This document shows, in pieces, positions 1 to 12,037 of a stretch of DNA of 64,000 bases. A model generated the notes under the pieces. The model saw only the letters and a program-made list of their open reading frames with translations. It ran no database searches and was not told the origin of the DNA. A program made the translations under genes and the position numbers. Location of the stretch: positions 15,952,001-16,016,000 of the forward strand of contig CM055613.1 of the NCBI GenBank assembly GCA_029379385.1, in the 5' to 3' direction. This DNA comes from Quillaja saponaria (lineage: Eukaryota; Streptophyta; Magnoliopsida; Fabales; Quillajaceae). The first letter of the stretch is position 1, and each line of letters begins with the position of its first letter.

Positions 1-118
1 TGGGATTTTGAAAGGGTAAAAATCTTTATATTTGTAACTTGTTTAAAAACATGTACACATTGTCTATAGTGAAGTAACTGAGGTGATCTTAAATCTATGT
101 TTCTGCATTTGTCTGCAG

Positions 119-504
119 GGGGTGTGACTTCTGGATGGTTTTGTCTCGAGTCATTAGTACTTACACTTGCAATAACTGCAGCGGCATTTTCATTCTATAG
201 AGACCGTACTGCAGAAAAAGCTAGGAGGATGTTTCATGCAAGTCTTCTTTATCTTCCTGTGTTCATGTCTGGGCTTCTAATTCACCGTCAACCAGATAAT
301 GAAGAAAGCCTCATGGTAGATGAGACAGAGAGCTCTGTGGAACTTGCATCTTGCATGGAAACTTTGTTACAGAAGAGTGAAGATTTTAACCAGAAGAACA
401 AGGCCAAGCATTCTACAGTAGGCACTCAAACACGCCCACCTGTAGCATATGCCTCTGCTGCCCCTTTCCCTTTTCTGCCTGCTCCTTCATATGTTGCTCC
501 TTAA
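119..504 (+). CDS. COX10: COX10 (protoheme IX farnesyltransferase), terminal exon only
   Basis: This is the last coding exon of the mitochondrial inner-membrane enzyme that attaches a farnesyl chain to protohaem to make haem O, the precursor of haem A in cytochrome c oxidase. The exon opens after a pyrimidine-rich acceptor ending in CTGCAG at 113-118, and positions 1-118 are the tail of the preceding intron. The start codon and the prenyltransferase active-site motifs lie upstream of the window. Visible protein: a membrane segment (LESLVLTLAITAAAFSFY), the conserved FYRDRT and KARRMFHASL stretches, a last membrane segment (LLYLPVFMSGLLIHR), then a hydrophilic tail ending PPVAYASAAPFPFLPAPSY, which I recognise from plant COX10 proteins. 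The stop is TAA at 502-504. No damage is visible. The identification is from remembered family sequence and is confident. Confidence 0.9.
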
Positions 505-1154
505 TCTGTAGTAACTGGGTTTTGTATAACTTGAAAAAAAAAAAAAAATGCTTCAAATTTCACCATATTGGGTGTCAGAAGTTATTCTTTGGTTTAAAGA
601 TATTTGGAGTTGTGTTTTCATACATTTATATAGGTTTTGAGTTATACAGCACTGAGATTACTAAACTTTTTGACAAATATAAAGTATGTCGCCACTGATT
701 CTTGCTGATTGCGTTTATTATTTCAGTCATATTGTCCATTTCTTCTTCAGAGTTTAGAGCTGTGATAATCGGTGGGGTGTTAATTCAACTGCATTTGGTT
801 TTAAGGGTTTTTTTCTCAACAGTGTCATTGGCGGACAACTTTGGCTCTTGCAATATATTCCTCCTCAGCTTGCTCTGATATCATACACAATCAAGACTTT
901 ATTTTTATTTTTGTGTTGCAGCAATTGAGATATGTAACCAGTTACATTGACAACTTTGACCTCAAAGCAAATCAAGACTTGAAACGACTTTGTTTGGAAA
1001 CAAATTATTAGCGGAAAGAAATTGAGAGAAAACAAAATGTAATTGTAATTCATGATGGCTCAACAACTAGTAAGTCAATTTTCTGTGTGAGGGAATCAAT
1101 TTTTGTTGTTCCAAAAAAAAAAAATAATAATAATAATAAATAAATAAATAAAAT
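505..1154. other. COX10 3' flank, no further gene seen
   Basis: The stretch probably contains the COX10 3' untranslated region. It has an A-run at 534-547 and ends in a simple (AAT)n/(AAAT)n tract at about 1125-1150. A short open frame on the minus strand (865-1053) has no recognisable content. No single polyadenylation signal stands out. Confidence 0.4.
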
Positions 1155-1269
1155 TCTCTAATTTTTTTTTGTATTTTTTTTTTTTTTTTGAAGTTTCTCT
1201 TTTAGCACCATAGACCCTAACAGTACGATTTTTTTTTATAGGGAAAACAGTTTTCCATTCCTAAAAATC

Positions 1270-4200
1270 TTCAATTACAAGTTTCATAATACTAGGGGGA
1301 ACATCCTCCACTCATATACAATCCACATATTTGGAAAAAGAGGACCTAGCCAAATGATGAGCCACCTTGTTGCCATTAGTCTTTGTATGGGAGAATAATA
1401 GACTTCCAAAACTTACAAAATCTCTTCAATCCTGTACTAACCCTCCAAAATAGCTTCTTAAGCCATTGTTTGATCTTAATGCATCGAAGAGAACCATGCA
1501 GTCTGTTTCAGCAATAACATCACCCTAAATCCAGTGCTAGGGTTAGGCCATACCTTAAAGCAATGGTTTCCATTACATGAGGTTCAAAATTTTGTCCCAC
1601 CTTCCAAGTTCTAGCTCCTATGATTTGTCCTTGGGAATCCCAGATTACAGCTCCAAAACCCAAGAATTTGTGTCCAATCAAGGCTGCATCTATGTTAAGT
1701 TTAAAGAATCCAGCTGAGGGAGCTTCCCATCTAACTGTCTCCGTGTTCACCCTTGAACTAGAAATAGTCATATTTTCCTTCTGATATTCTTCTAGTAGGT
1801 TTCGTCCCTAATGGATGATGGCATTAGTTTGGTCTCCTTTTTCTCGAAGAGTAAACTGCATCTCACCTTCCATATACTCCAAGAAATTGCTGCAAAGTTC
1901 TCGAGAGTAGTTTATTCCCATTGCTTGAATATTTTGGTGATAAGGCTACTGAGGTCATCAATGCTGCTTGGGAGGACCATTTGTGTTTGGGTCCATACTT
2001 GGTTGGCTACTGGGCATGATATTATGACGTGGAGGCTAGATTCTTAATCCCTTTGGGACAATATGACCTCCCTTGGACACCACTTCTTGATAAATTTTCT
2101 TGACATAGGAGAATTGTTTTTGCTAATCTCCAAAGGAAGTGCTTTATTTTGGATGGCAACTTCAACCTCCATATCTTTCCCCATGTTTCCTTGTTGGTCG
2201 AAAGTCGTGAGCTATGTTGTGGATATGATTTAGTAAAGTCTGATGGTAGGCACTTCTCACTGTGAAAACTCCATTCTTCGTTGCATGCCATACTAGTTGG
2301 TCTTCTTGCACTCCATGATGTAATGGGATGCATTTGATTTAGTTGGCTTCAAAAGGCATGAAAATATTATCAATTAGAGAGTTGTTCCAGCCTTGTAGTT
2401 CATTATCAAACAGCAAGTTTACCGTGGCTGTTGAACGGAGGATTGATGATGGAGTGTAAGGTCTAAACCTGTTTTGTTCAGGCATCCATTTGTCTTACCA
2501 AATATGAATACTCTGTCCATTGCCAATAAGTCATCGCGTTCCTTTCTCAAGTACCCTCTTCCCTTCATGAATGCTTCTCCATATATAGCTCGGTTAGAAA
2601 TCCAATATGGCTTGTAACATATCACCTCTTAGATAGTATCAGGCTTTGAGTACCCTGGCTACTAGAGAGTTCGAGACCATATAAAGCCTCTAAACCTATT
2701 TTCCTAGCATTGTAAGATTGAATCAATGGAAGTTCATAAAACCCAATTCATCCTTTTTCTTTGGTAGGCAAAGCTCATCCTATTTTAACCAATTTATTTT
2801 CTTCTTGTTCCCTTTCCTTCCCTACCAAAAATTGGTTACTATTGAAGTGAGCTGTGAATATATATTAGTAGGGAGTTTAAAACAAGACATGATATAGGTT
2901 GATATAGATTGCACCACTGATTTGATTAAAATCTCCTTTCCCGCTTTGAATAAAGCTTTTTCCTTCCAACCTTTGACTTTCTTCAAGATGAGGTCTTGTA
3001 CACCTCTAAAAAACATGCTTTTTGGATCTTCCAATGATGGTTGGCAAACGTAGATACTTTGAGTGGCTTTCCACCGCCTTTATCTCCATCCAATCTTAGA
3101 TATTTGTCTTCAATTCATGAGTTACATTTATGTTAAAGGAAAGTTTAGATTTATCTACATTAACCATTTGGCCAGACGTACGTTCATAAAGTTGTAAGAT
3201 CTCCTTAATTGTAACAATTGAGGTGTAGGAGGCTCTTGCAAATAGGATACTATCATCTGCAAAGAACAAGTGACTAATCGAAGGAGCTTGGGACAACATT
3301 CTAATGCCACTAAGGAAGCCTGATAATTCAGCTTTATTAATTAGTCCTGAGAATACTTTTGCCACCAACAAGAAGAGATAAGGTGATAATGGGTCTCTTT
3401 GTCGAAGGCATCTTTGAGGGATAATGGTTTCACTGGGTTCTCCATTAATAAGCACAGCATAAGACACTATTGTGACACATATCATGACAAGATTAACCCA
3501 TTTTAAATCAAATCTCATCTTTAACATCCTAGCTTTCAAGAAGTCCTGTTCAACTCTATCATAAGCCTTTGCCATATCCAATTTGAGAGCTAAATCCCCT
3601 TTCCTCCCTTACATTTTCTTCTTCATATAATAAAAAACTTCAAAAGCATTATCCATTATTATTCTACCAAGAACAAATGCACTCTATGTGTCTGAAATTA
3701 TTTTTCAAGAGAATCATTTTCAGTTTATTAGCTAATGTTTTAGTGACTAATTGGAAAAGCACATTACAAAGGCTAATACGTCAAAATTCTTTAACAAACG
3801 GTGGCTTCTTTACCTTTGTTATAAGAATAATGAGTGTGTGATTGATGAAAACAAGGCTCACTCTTTCATTTAAAATACTTAGGATCAAGTGGACAATATC
3901 ATCTATAATTTCTTTCTAGAATGATTGATAGAACAATGCTGGCATGCCGTTAGGACCAGGAGCTTTTTGTGGCTGCATTGGTTGTACTACATGTATAACC
4001 TCCTCTCTTGTAAATTCGTTCAAAAGGATAGTATTCATGTCAACCGTTACTTTTCCCTCCACCGGGCTTATTGCTGCTTCCATGTCATATGGGTTTTGGG
4101 AGGTAAAAAGCTGTCAGTAGTAGTCACAAATAACACGAGCTATATCCTCTTACTTGAGGAAAGTGACACCCAGCTCATCTTGAATGGAAAGAATAGTATT

Positions 4201-5318
4201 GCACTTTTTTTCTTCGGGAGGCTTTTTTGTGAAAAAAAAAAAAAAAAAAAGTATTTATGTCTCCTTCCTTTAGCCATACTGCTCTGGATCTTTGTCTCCA
4301 CATAATTTCCTCCTTGTACAGAAGCTCATTTATCTTATTAGAGATTTGTTTTTTTTTCTTCTAGGTTATATATAGTTGGTGCTCTTGATTGAAGGGAGCT
4401 CAATTGTTTTTGTAAATTCCTTAATTCTTTGGTCACATTCTCGAAAGTTACCTTGTCCCAATTGGATAAAGCAATAGCACTAACATCAATTCTATCCTTA
4501 ATGTTGCTTGAATAACCCTTCCATGAACTTGTTACAATCTCTTTGCACTCGAAATGCCTCAACCACATTGCTTCGAACTAGTACCATTTTCTTTGTCTTG
4601 TGTGTTTTTGGTCTACAAAAGTTGATAACAAAATGGGAACATGGTCACTCTGATACCTAACTAAGTAGGTAACTTGTGTATTTGGAAACAAATTAATCTA
4701 CTGGACAATAGCCACTTAACGGTCCAATCGTTCTTGTATATTATCATCCTTTCTACCGTTTAACCAAGTGAAGAAGCTTTTTGAAAATCCAACTCTTGAA
4801 GGTTTAACTCTTGCATTGTGTCTCAGAAAGCTTGTAATAGTGAAATCTTTTTGGTTCTCCCCCTTTTTTCTTCTCTTCATTACTGAATATAGCATTGAAA
4901 TCCCCAAAACAAATCTAAGGCAGCTGGCATTATTCAGCTAAATGACGCATCAACTCAAAAGTTTGCATTTTCTGAGCCTTATTTGGCCATCCATACATAC
5001 CCATGCATCTCTATTGTGCTTCGTTATGGTCGTTGAGTATTGCTACATCTATGTGATGTAGTGACATTGATAGTAGCTTCATATACAAAGTGTCATACCA
5101 TAGTAGTGCCACTTCTCCTGAACGCCCCTTCCCCTGAACAAGCCACCTAAACTCCAGATTGAAATTGTAATCGAATCTTGACTCTCCATCTTAGAACTAT
5201 ATAACCTTGTTTCATATAAGAAGATTACATTGGGAGCTTCAAGCCTACAAAGTTTGTGTAGGACAATCATTGCCCATAGGTTCCCAAGCCCATAGCAGTT
5301 CTAGGCTAAGATTTTCAT
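1270..5318 (-). pseudogene. LINE ORF2 remnant: endonuclease, reverse transcriptase, RNase H
   Basis: The frame opens at an ATG at 5318-5316 followed by a degenerate endonuclease start (ILA, stop, NCYGLGN), where the expected Trp codon is TAG. The endonuclease continues through 5079-5270 (APNVIFLYETRLYSSKMES) and 4716-4907 (FTWLNGRKDDNIQERLDR). The reverse transcriptase N-terminal part is at about 3582-4010 (QKAPGPNGMPALFYQSF, then stop). Its core at 3096-3581 holds DMAKAYDRVEQ, RQRDPLSPYLF, where a Gly is expected instead of the second Arg, and the catalytic FADD box. The thumb region is at 2822-3034 and a zf-RVT-like region at 2022-2333 (KIWRLKLPSKIKHFLWRL). RNase H lies at 1520-1771 (FKLNIDAALIGHKFLGFGAV), with its tail traceable to about 1270 (WVEDVPPSIMKLV). 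Many frameshifts and stops make this a dead copy. Confidence 0.85.
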
Positions 5319-6180
5319 GGATCTTGGCGGGGTTGGACCTCAGCCTCCGCCTTTGGAATAATGGTAACACTGTGTTCTGCATTGCCTTTTGTCTTCTTCC
5401 CTTTGGTTATAAATTCAGCACCTTGTAACCCCTGAAACTCCTATCCTTTACGCTTCCCAAGTGACTCTCCTATCCTGGGGCTTCTTGTTTACGTGAAGCT
5501 ATGATGGTACGTTTCTAAGTTTTGTTTTGGTTTTAATGTGAGCTTAGAGCTTTAGAAGGGAGGCTTCGTTGCATTTGGTATGGTATATATATCTTGAGGG
5601 GATTGTATGGTTTGGTGGAATAAGATAGGTACTGGGTTTAGATTAGAGGTATCGAGTAATGTGCTTTGTATGGCAAGTTTATTAGAGGTGTCATGAGTCT
5701 TCGTGGGTATCATTGGGTCATGGGGGAGGGCCTATATAGGGTCAGCTCGGGTCGTTTTTCTAGAGAAGGAATGTGTTTAAGGGTAACGATTAACTAGGTA
5801 TTCTGGTGATTGGGAGAGAGAGGTTTATTGGGATGTAGTTTCCTTTTTTTTATGGGGTTAGTTTTGGAGATATCAGAATAGGATTTATGGTATTTGAATT
5901 ATTAAGGGTGGGATTGGTTAAAACTGTATTGATAGCTATCTTTTGCAATCCCAACAATACTTCATTAACCATTTTGTTGTTAGCGTCACAGTCCTTACAT
6001 GCATGGGAATTGGGCAATGATTCACTACTTCACTTTTGCATGATAGTCTCATTATACACCTACATCTGGGTCGATGATTGTAGAATCCGTGGGTTTTTAA
6101 GACTCCTTACCTTCATCGTCGTTTGCCTACTTTCGCCTGATGAAACTTGGCCTTGTGTTTTAGGAGAGGCAGTATTGAAT

Positions 6181-6960
6181 TATGCAATTGGGGGGTGCTC
6201 TCAACCAGGCTTTATATGGTTGTAGATCATCTTCATTACTTGATCATGCTTGTTCTTTTACATAGTCTTTCCTCGTATGGGCTATCAAACCACATTCATA
6301 GCAGAAGTTTGGTAATTTTTTGTATTTGAAATGAACCTATAAGCCCTCTCCATTTTTTAGGCTTAATTATGGCATCTCGTTTAATTGGTTTTCGAACATC
6401 TACCAAGACTCGAAATTGATTATAAAGTCCCCATCTACACTCTTCAGCTTTATCAATCTCCAAGACTTTACCTATTTTTCCAGCTATATTCTTTATGTTT
6501 TTTTCACCCCTACTATTGAATGGTAAATCATAGCATCGAATCCAGAATGCCACATACTTGAATTCTATTTTTAAGGTTGATCAAAGCCTACCACCTCCTT
6601 TAGAATGATCATATAGTTGTTGAAGTGCCACGGTTCATTTATAAGAATGCTTGCCTTGTCCCTTATGTGATGAACTTGGAAGATAATTAAGTTTTTTTCC
6701 ACCTCCTTAATGTCCATTCCTTGCTTCAATTTCCATACTAGTTTCATCACATTAATGAAGGCTTGTGAGTTGAAAGTATTATCAGTCCATACCTTTCCAA
6801 ATAAGCAAAGAGATGTCCCAAGATTGATTACTTCATCTTCCTCCTCCTCAATCTCCACTTCCTCAGCTTCTTCATTTGTGACATGTATACCTCTTTTAGT
6901 AGAAGACTCATGGCAACAATCAAATGCTAAAAGGATCCCATGAGGGGGACGAGCTAGCAA
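6181..6960 (-). pseudogene. LINE ORF1 remnant (DUF4283 plus degenerate zinc knuckle)
   Basis: The N-terminal half (6571-6960) carries an acidic stretch and the DUF4283-type sequence ending EPWHFNNYMIILKEVVGF. After a frameshift, 6296-6553 reads MAFWIRCYDLPFNSRG and continues to the zinc knuckle at 6303-6262, CYECGLIAHTRKDY, in which the last Cys ligand is Tyr. A stop follows, and then PYKAWLRAPP at about 6220-6190, a variant of the YGPWLRA motif that follows the knuckle in plant LINE ORF1 proteins. ORF1 binds the element RNA in this family. This copy is interrupted and has lost a zinc ligand. Between 5320 and 6180, where the ORF1 C-terminus should be, I see only degenerate sequence. Confidence 0.75.
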
Positions 6961-8519
6961 AGAGCTAAAAGAAAACCCATAGGCACCATAGAGAGAAGGG
7001 AAAATCCTAATAGTATGATTGGAACAATAAAAAAAAGGGTATGGAATTCACTTCTTTTGAAATGATTCACCCTTTTGTGTTTGAAATTAATAAATTAGTG
7101 TAAAATTTAATTAAATTTAAGGTCAAATAAATTGAATTTCATTTTTTAAAATTTATTTGAGATGAGTTAGTAGTTAGTTCAAACACAAATGATAGCTTTA
7201 TCCTTATTATTTTTCACGCTTTTCTAACATATACATCGAGAAAAAGTACAAAATACTTCTTCTCACTCCTCAACCTACTTCAAGTCTTGAATTTTCTCTC
7301 AACTTCTCATTAATTTGTTCATTGAAACTTCTTAGTTGTCCATCAATTATCCAGCAATCGATTCCTCATTCTCATCTTTTTAGTTATATAATAAATTCAA
7401 TTAAAAATTGAGGGTATTATAGAAAAATATACTTAAATTAAAATAAATTATTCATCTGTTTCAAATAATAGAATATAATTGAATTTTACATTTATAATTT
7501 TTTATTTCAAATTTGAGAATTCATTCAAATACTCCGAATAGTAGAGTTCCTTTCAATAAAATGAATTATATTCTTAATTTGATTTTCAACACATGATAAG
7601 GGTTGGCCTAATGCTATAGAATGTATAATCCATTTCTTCACTTAAATTTTGAAACATTGAGAAAATATTTTATTGAATTCTCTACTTTTGGCGTTGATGG
7701 ATTGTTTTTGATTTGACTAAGAAATACATTGGTTTAGGTGTGCCTAATGTAAACATGCATTATCTAATTGTTAAACCAAAAAATAAATGATACCTAACTA
7801 CCATTAGGACCTAAAAATCTTTTTGTTTTCATGTGTTTGTAGGGGATTGAGCCACTCCCCTCATGTCACGTGGCTCGCTAAACAAAGAATGAAAAATCTA
7901 CGAAAAAATTGCTTAAAAAGGTTAAATTATTTAATATATTGTTAATATATGAGGTTTTAAAAACATATTGGTGAAAGAAGGTAGTTTTTAAAAACAAGAG
8001 TTCAAGTTTTGTTTCTCGTCTAATGTGGCACCACAACGACCAAATGGCTAAAAGGCCATTGGCCATGTCAGCAAGAAACAACGAGCCCATTTCTTCTAGC
8101 CATTTCATCTGTAACTTCTTTCCTATTGCTACCCGTGAACTTGTCTCTTGTCCCCTACCTAGTGCATGCATGTTATGCTCTCCTCTTCCCCTTTATATCT
8201 TCCTAAGCTTTCCCCTCCTCTCATTCCTATATTCTTACCCGTTTCTTCTAATTCCTCATCTTTCTCCTCATATGCCTTACTAAGTTTTGGTAAAATGAGT
8301 TACATGAATGAATAAAATGAGTTTTGGCCTGAACTAGTTTTAATATAACGCATTTCCCATTAAATGCATTCGTGTACCCATGCATACAAAATTTATACCA
8401 TTTCGTGCTCAGGTATGAAAAGCGTTATATGTTAATAGAAGAATGGAATACTTAACTATTATTTGTCACTTTCGCAATGTCTTAAATAATTCGATCTAGT
8501 ATAGTTAAGTTAAAGTAGA
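6961..8519. other. Intergenic AT-rich sequence, no gene seen
   Basis: The region contains a CACGTG core (G-box-like) at about 7866 and a small inverted repeat near 8044-8068 (GGCTAAAAGGCCATTGGCC). Open frames on both strands at 7878-8283 overlap each other and show no recognisable domain. Part of it may be the untranscribed 5' end of the Mutator-like element that follows, but no terminal inverted repeat was identified. Confidence 0.4.
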
Positions 8520-10735
8520 GGAAGACGATGATTTGTACACTTATGCAAGGCCCTGGTTTCTTCTTAGAGTTTTATTTAGAGAAAAACACATTTCAAGATG
8601 TGCTATGGCCTCTAGTTCTTGGTCATGGAAATCCCGAATCAGTTCTTGATGCATATGGAATGGAAAACAATCTTGGAAACCTAATTAACTATGGTTTGAT
8701 AGTTGGTTGGTTGGTTGATTCTATTGAATCAGGAGGATTTACTATGGTTTCCTATTGTAGGAGATGCATCATTATCTCATTGGTCTCTCTCTTTGATGTT
8801 TTACTTAGAAGTAGTTAATTTTAATGATTCTCTTCACGTCGGACTTGTACAAAATGACGATGATAGGGATGACAAGGACTCGGATTTTGACATTGATATG
8901 GATGATGATGATGTTGTCGAGTTTGCTAAGAATATTTATACAACGAATATGTTCCAAGTTTCTTCTACACTAACGTTAACGTTGAGGGGACATATGAAAA
9001 TAACCCTAATAGGGTGTCGAATCCTCAGTGGGATTTGCATGATGACTTTCATAATGGACAGTTATTCAACATGAAAGCTGAATTGAAAACACTATGAAAC
9101 ACTAGAATATAAAGAACCATGTGGCTTTCATAGTCATTGAGTCCAAAAAGACATATGGGATCTTAGGTGCAAGTTCCATGAAGAAGGCTGTAAGTGAAGG
9201 TTATAAGCATAAAAGACATGAGAAAATTTTAGATAGGTAAGTTGGATGTTGCTCACTTATGTGCTTAAATTGCAATTTCACTAGAGCATTACAATATATG
9301 GATAATAGTAAAGTATATAAAAAATACAATCATGGAAAGCCCCGATAGAGTTGTGTTACTTCAGATGATAACAAATCATTTCCATTATGAACCTAATATG
9401 CATAAAATATGGGATGCGAAGAGGAAAGCAATTGATCTAGTATTTGTTTATGGGAGGAATCTTACAATAGCCATTCTAAATTTTAAATGCAATTCGTGTC
9501 ACCAATGGACACATGTTTCAAATGGAAGACATACTCAAATGATACTTCTGATCACGTTATCTTCCACTGGGTATTTAAAGCATTTAGGCTCTCTACTAAG
9601 GCCTTCCATCATTACAGACCAGTTACTCATATTGATGAAAATAGTCCTATATAGAAAGTATATGAGAAAACTATTGATTGCATGCAAGATTTATGGTGTC
9701 AATCATTTGCTACCACTTGCATTTACAATTATGAAGACAAAAGCAGAAAGCTGGTCATGGTTCATTTGATTGCTTCATATTCATGTAACGCAATGGGAGG
9801 GTATTTCCTTAAATATCTAATTGTCACTACGAGATACTTTTTGCTATGAGAGATCCTCTAGTGAACTTGAATAAACCCATGCATATCACCGTTACTACAT
9901 TATGCATGTTACAAGTAACTTTCAAAAATCCCAGAACAATACTACGACAAAAAAGCTTATGGGAAGAGGTGGTAATCAATTTCATAAGTTCAAGTTTGTG
10001 AATTAGTTTGATAACATCTTAGTTGAGAAGTGAAAATTGGCATATGAAAAGATCGTTGCTTTTACTTCACAACCTAAAACTTGAGGGAGTATTGCAACAA
10101 TGTCTTGAAGGAAGCACGCAAACTCCTGATCACTACGATGGTACAGTTGAAATTTTACATTATGTACATTACTTTGTAAATATCCAGTTGAAAAAGTGGT
10201 CAGATGCATGCAGGCAATCACTACTTGAAGGATGGACATGTCAAACTCCAAAACTGCACAAATAAGGCAAGTGGACAACAACTGACATGGTTTGATAATA
10301 GTTTGGGATTGGTTGAAATTGTTATGCAATACGTGGCTGGCAATCCTGAAAGGGCTACAATTGACAAACTGTGTCAATAAATGAAAAATAATGCTCCTGC
10401 AATAAGTTCCAGCAATACATGATGCCTTACTCGCATGCTATGACAGTTTGTGCAAAAATGCATATGGACTACAAAGCATTTATCGTGTAATAGTATACAC
10501 TGCAACATTAGAACCTAGTATACACTCCACAATTCTAGCCTATGATGCACAACGATTATTAGCCAGAATATATGTACTCATGCATGTTTCCTGAGAGCAC
10601 AAAATTATGAAAGAAATGTAGGCCAAAATCTTCACACATTCATAAAGAGAACGCCAGGAAACAAAGGTATGGAAAATGTAGGCAGAAGGACCACAACCGT
10701 AATAAATATCCTAGCAATTCACAATGATAAACCAC
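8520..10735 (+). mobile_element. Decayed Mutator-like (MULE) transposase gene
   Basis: Fragments in correct family order on the plus strand identify a MULE transposase. An acidic N-terminal stretch (DSDFDIDMDDDDVVEF, about 8879-8926) is followed by a MuDR-type DNA-binding region (WDLRCKFHEEGCK, about 9158-9196, then a stop where Trp is expected). Next comes the segment before the catalytic core (FHYEPNMHKIWDAKRKAIDLVF, about 9380-9445). The transposase core is split over two frames, first FKAFR then RKYMRKLLIAC and LPLAFTIMKTKAESWSWF to 9769. Near the C-terminus is a SWIM-like zinc finger at 10392-10436 (CSC ... PYSH) with one Cys changed to Tyr, then a knuckle-like YGKCRQKDHNRNKYP near 10670-10715. 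The sequence before about 8800 is assigned less surely. Stops and shifts throughout show it is inactive. Terminal inverted repeats were not found. Confidence 0.8.
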
Positions 10736-10754
10736 ATCTTCCCCTATCGCGTTC

Positions 10755-10845
10755 TCTAGCTTAGTGTAAATGGAAGAGTTTTCCTCATTTAAGCTTTATT
10801 TTAGTTTTTTGTTTCTTAGTGTAAAAGGAAGAGAATTCTTTATTT
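10755..10845. repeat. Imperfect direct repeat just downstream of the MULE
   Basis: CTTAGTGTAAATGGAAGAG (about 10759) recurs about 57 bases on as CTTAGTGTAAAAGGAAGAG (about 10816), with one base different. It may be subterminal sequence of the MULE or a local duplication. Confidence 0.5.
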
Positions 10846-11532
10846 ATGTTTTAATTTGTTGTTGTTAGTAAGCATGAAGTTTGTTTTTGGTTTTTGATTA
10901 TGTAGGGTTTAGGCTTTATATTCCCTCCATTTCTTATATTTTTTTATTATATTAATAAATGGGTAAGGGTTTGCCAAGCCTCCCACCACTTCAATGTGAA
11001 ATTTTAAGGAAAAAAACCAGAAAATGAAATCGTAAATGTATATGACTAGTAATTTGTGTTTTGGCAACATTTGTTTACAATGTCAATCCTTATATTTGCG
11101 CTTGGATAATTTCTTCATTGATTTTCATATGTGCATATTAACTATTTTTTTCTATTATTTTATGTTACAAATTTATGAATCCATCTTTAGCAGATCGGTC
11201 TGTACTTTATCTCCACAACGATAATTGCTTAGTTAGTGTATTCTTCGCACCAGAGGTATGTAAGTAACATATTTACTACCTTAAATTTGTTAATTTCATT
11301 TTGTAATAGAAAAAATATTAACTAAGATTTTATATAATTTCAGTGATTGAGAGTTTTTTTAATTTTATTTTTATTTTTTTATACAATCTTTGTCCATTTT
11401 AATAGTTTTATTCATTTTTATATAAAAGATTGATATTATTCACTTTTTAAAAAAATTGCATGCCACGTGCCTATTTACTATTAGCTAATTAGTTATGTCA
11501 TTGTCCTCATAATTTTCCATCATTTTTGGTTA
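10846..11532. other. AT-rich intergenic sequence, nothing recognised
   Basis: T-runs and low-complexity AT sequence with a 62-codon open frame at 11036-11224 that has no family features. I see no supported gene. Confidence 0.4.
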
Positions 11533-11736
11533 GAGCGAGTTTGGTTTAATTTTGGTTGTAAAATCATGGTTTGAGATGCTAACCCATGTTTTTTTTTTGT
11601 TTTTTTTTTATGTTATTTGGATGATCTTCAAAACTGTTTTTGTAAATCATGGTTTGAGATACTAATTTTTTAGTTTGGTATACAAATTACAAAAAAAGAC
11701 ATCCATGAGCAATATTATAAAATTATTGAAATAGTA

Positions 11737-11767
<31 letters not shown>

Positions 11768-12037
11768 AATTAATAAAAAAAAAGGCCATCAAAAGCATTT
11801 TTGTCCATTCGGTCAAAAAAAAAGAAGAAAAAAAATTATTTGTTGTTGCATTTTAATTTATCAAAATAAAATTATAATTATTATCTATTGTAAATAAAAA
11901 TAATTTTTAAGGGTATATTTGTAAAAGAAAAAAGAAAAAGAAAGGCTGGCAACAACAGCTACCTGCCATTAATTTTGTTTTATAATTTTTATTTTTTATT
12001 TTTTATTTTTTAAATAGGGAGCAAACCAACCGAGCTC
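11533..12037. mobile_element. Tourist/PIF-like MITE with TTA target duplications
   Basis: The left end GAGCGAGTTTGGTTT and the reverse complement of the right end, GAGCTCGGTTGGTTTG, form imperfect terminal inverted repeats. Both ends are flanked by TTA (11530-11532 and 12038-12040), the target preference of PIF/Harbinger elements. The interior is AT-rich and non-coding and includes an (AT)n run at 11737-11764. Size, ends and TTA duplication together fit a non-autonomous Tourist-like element, but the TIRs are diverged and another superfamily cannot be excluded. Confidence 0.55.
11737..11764. repeat. (AT)n microsatellite inside the MITE
   Basis: An uninterrupted AT dinucleotide run. Confidence 0.95.

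Larger units (their letters stand above)
1155..6960 (-). mobile_element. Decayed L1-type LINE (non-LTR retrotransposon), near full length
   Basis: Read on the minus strand, the element runs in normal plant L1 order: ORF1 with a DUF4283-like region and a zinc knuckle, then ORF2 with endonuclease, reverse transcriptase, zf-RVT and a plant-type RNase H. The 3' end is marked by T-runs on the plus strand at about 1160-1190, read as the poly(A) tail. All domains are broken by stops and frameshifts, so the copy is inactive. The 5' limit is taken from the first recognisable ORF1 coding sequence, so the untranslated leader may extend somewhat further. I could not identify a convincing target-site duplication. 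The poly(A) end faces the 3' end of COX10, so the two are convergent. Confidence 0.85.

Noticed and set aside
8023..8283. Plus-strand open frame of 86 codons
   Set aside because: It overlaps an equally long frame on the other strand, with no domain and low-complexity Ser/Pro/Leu content.
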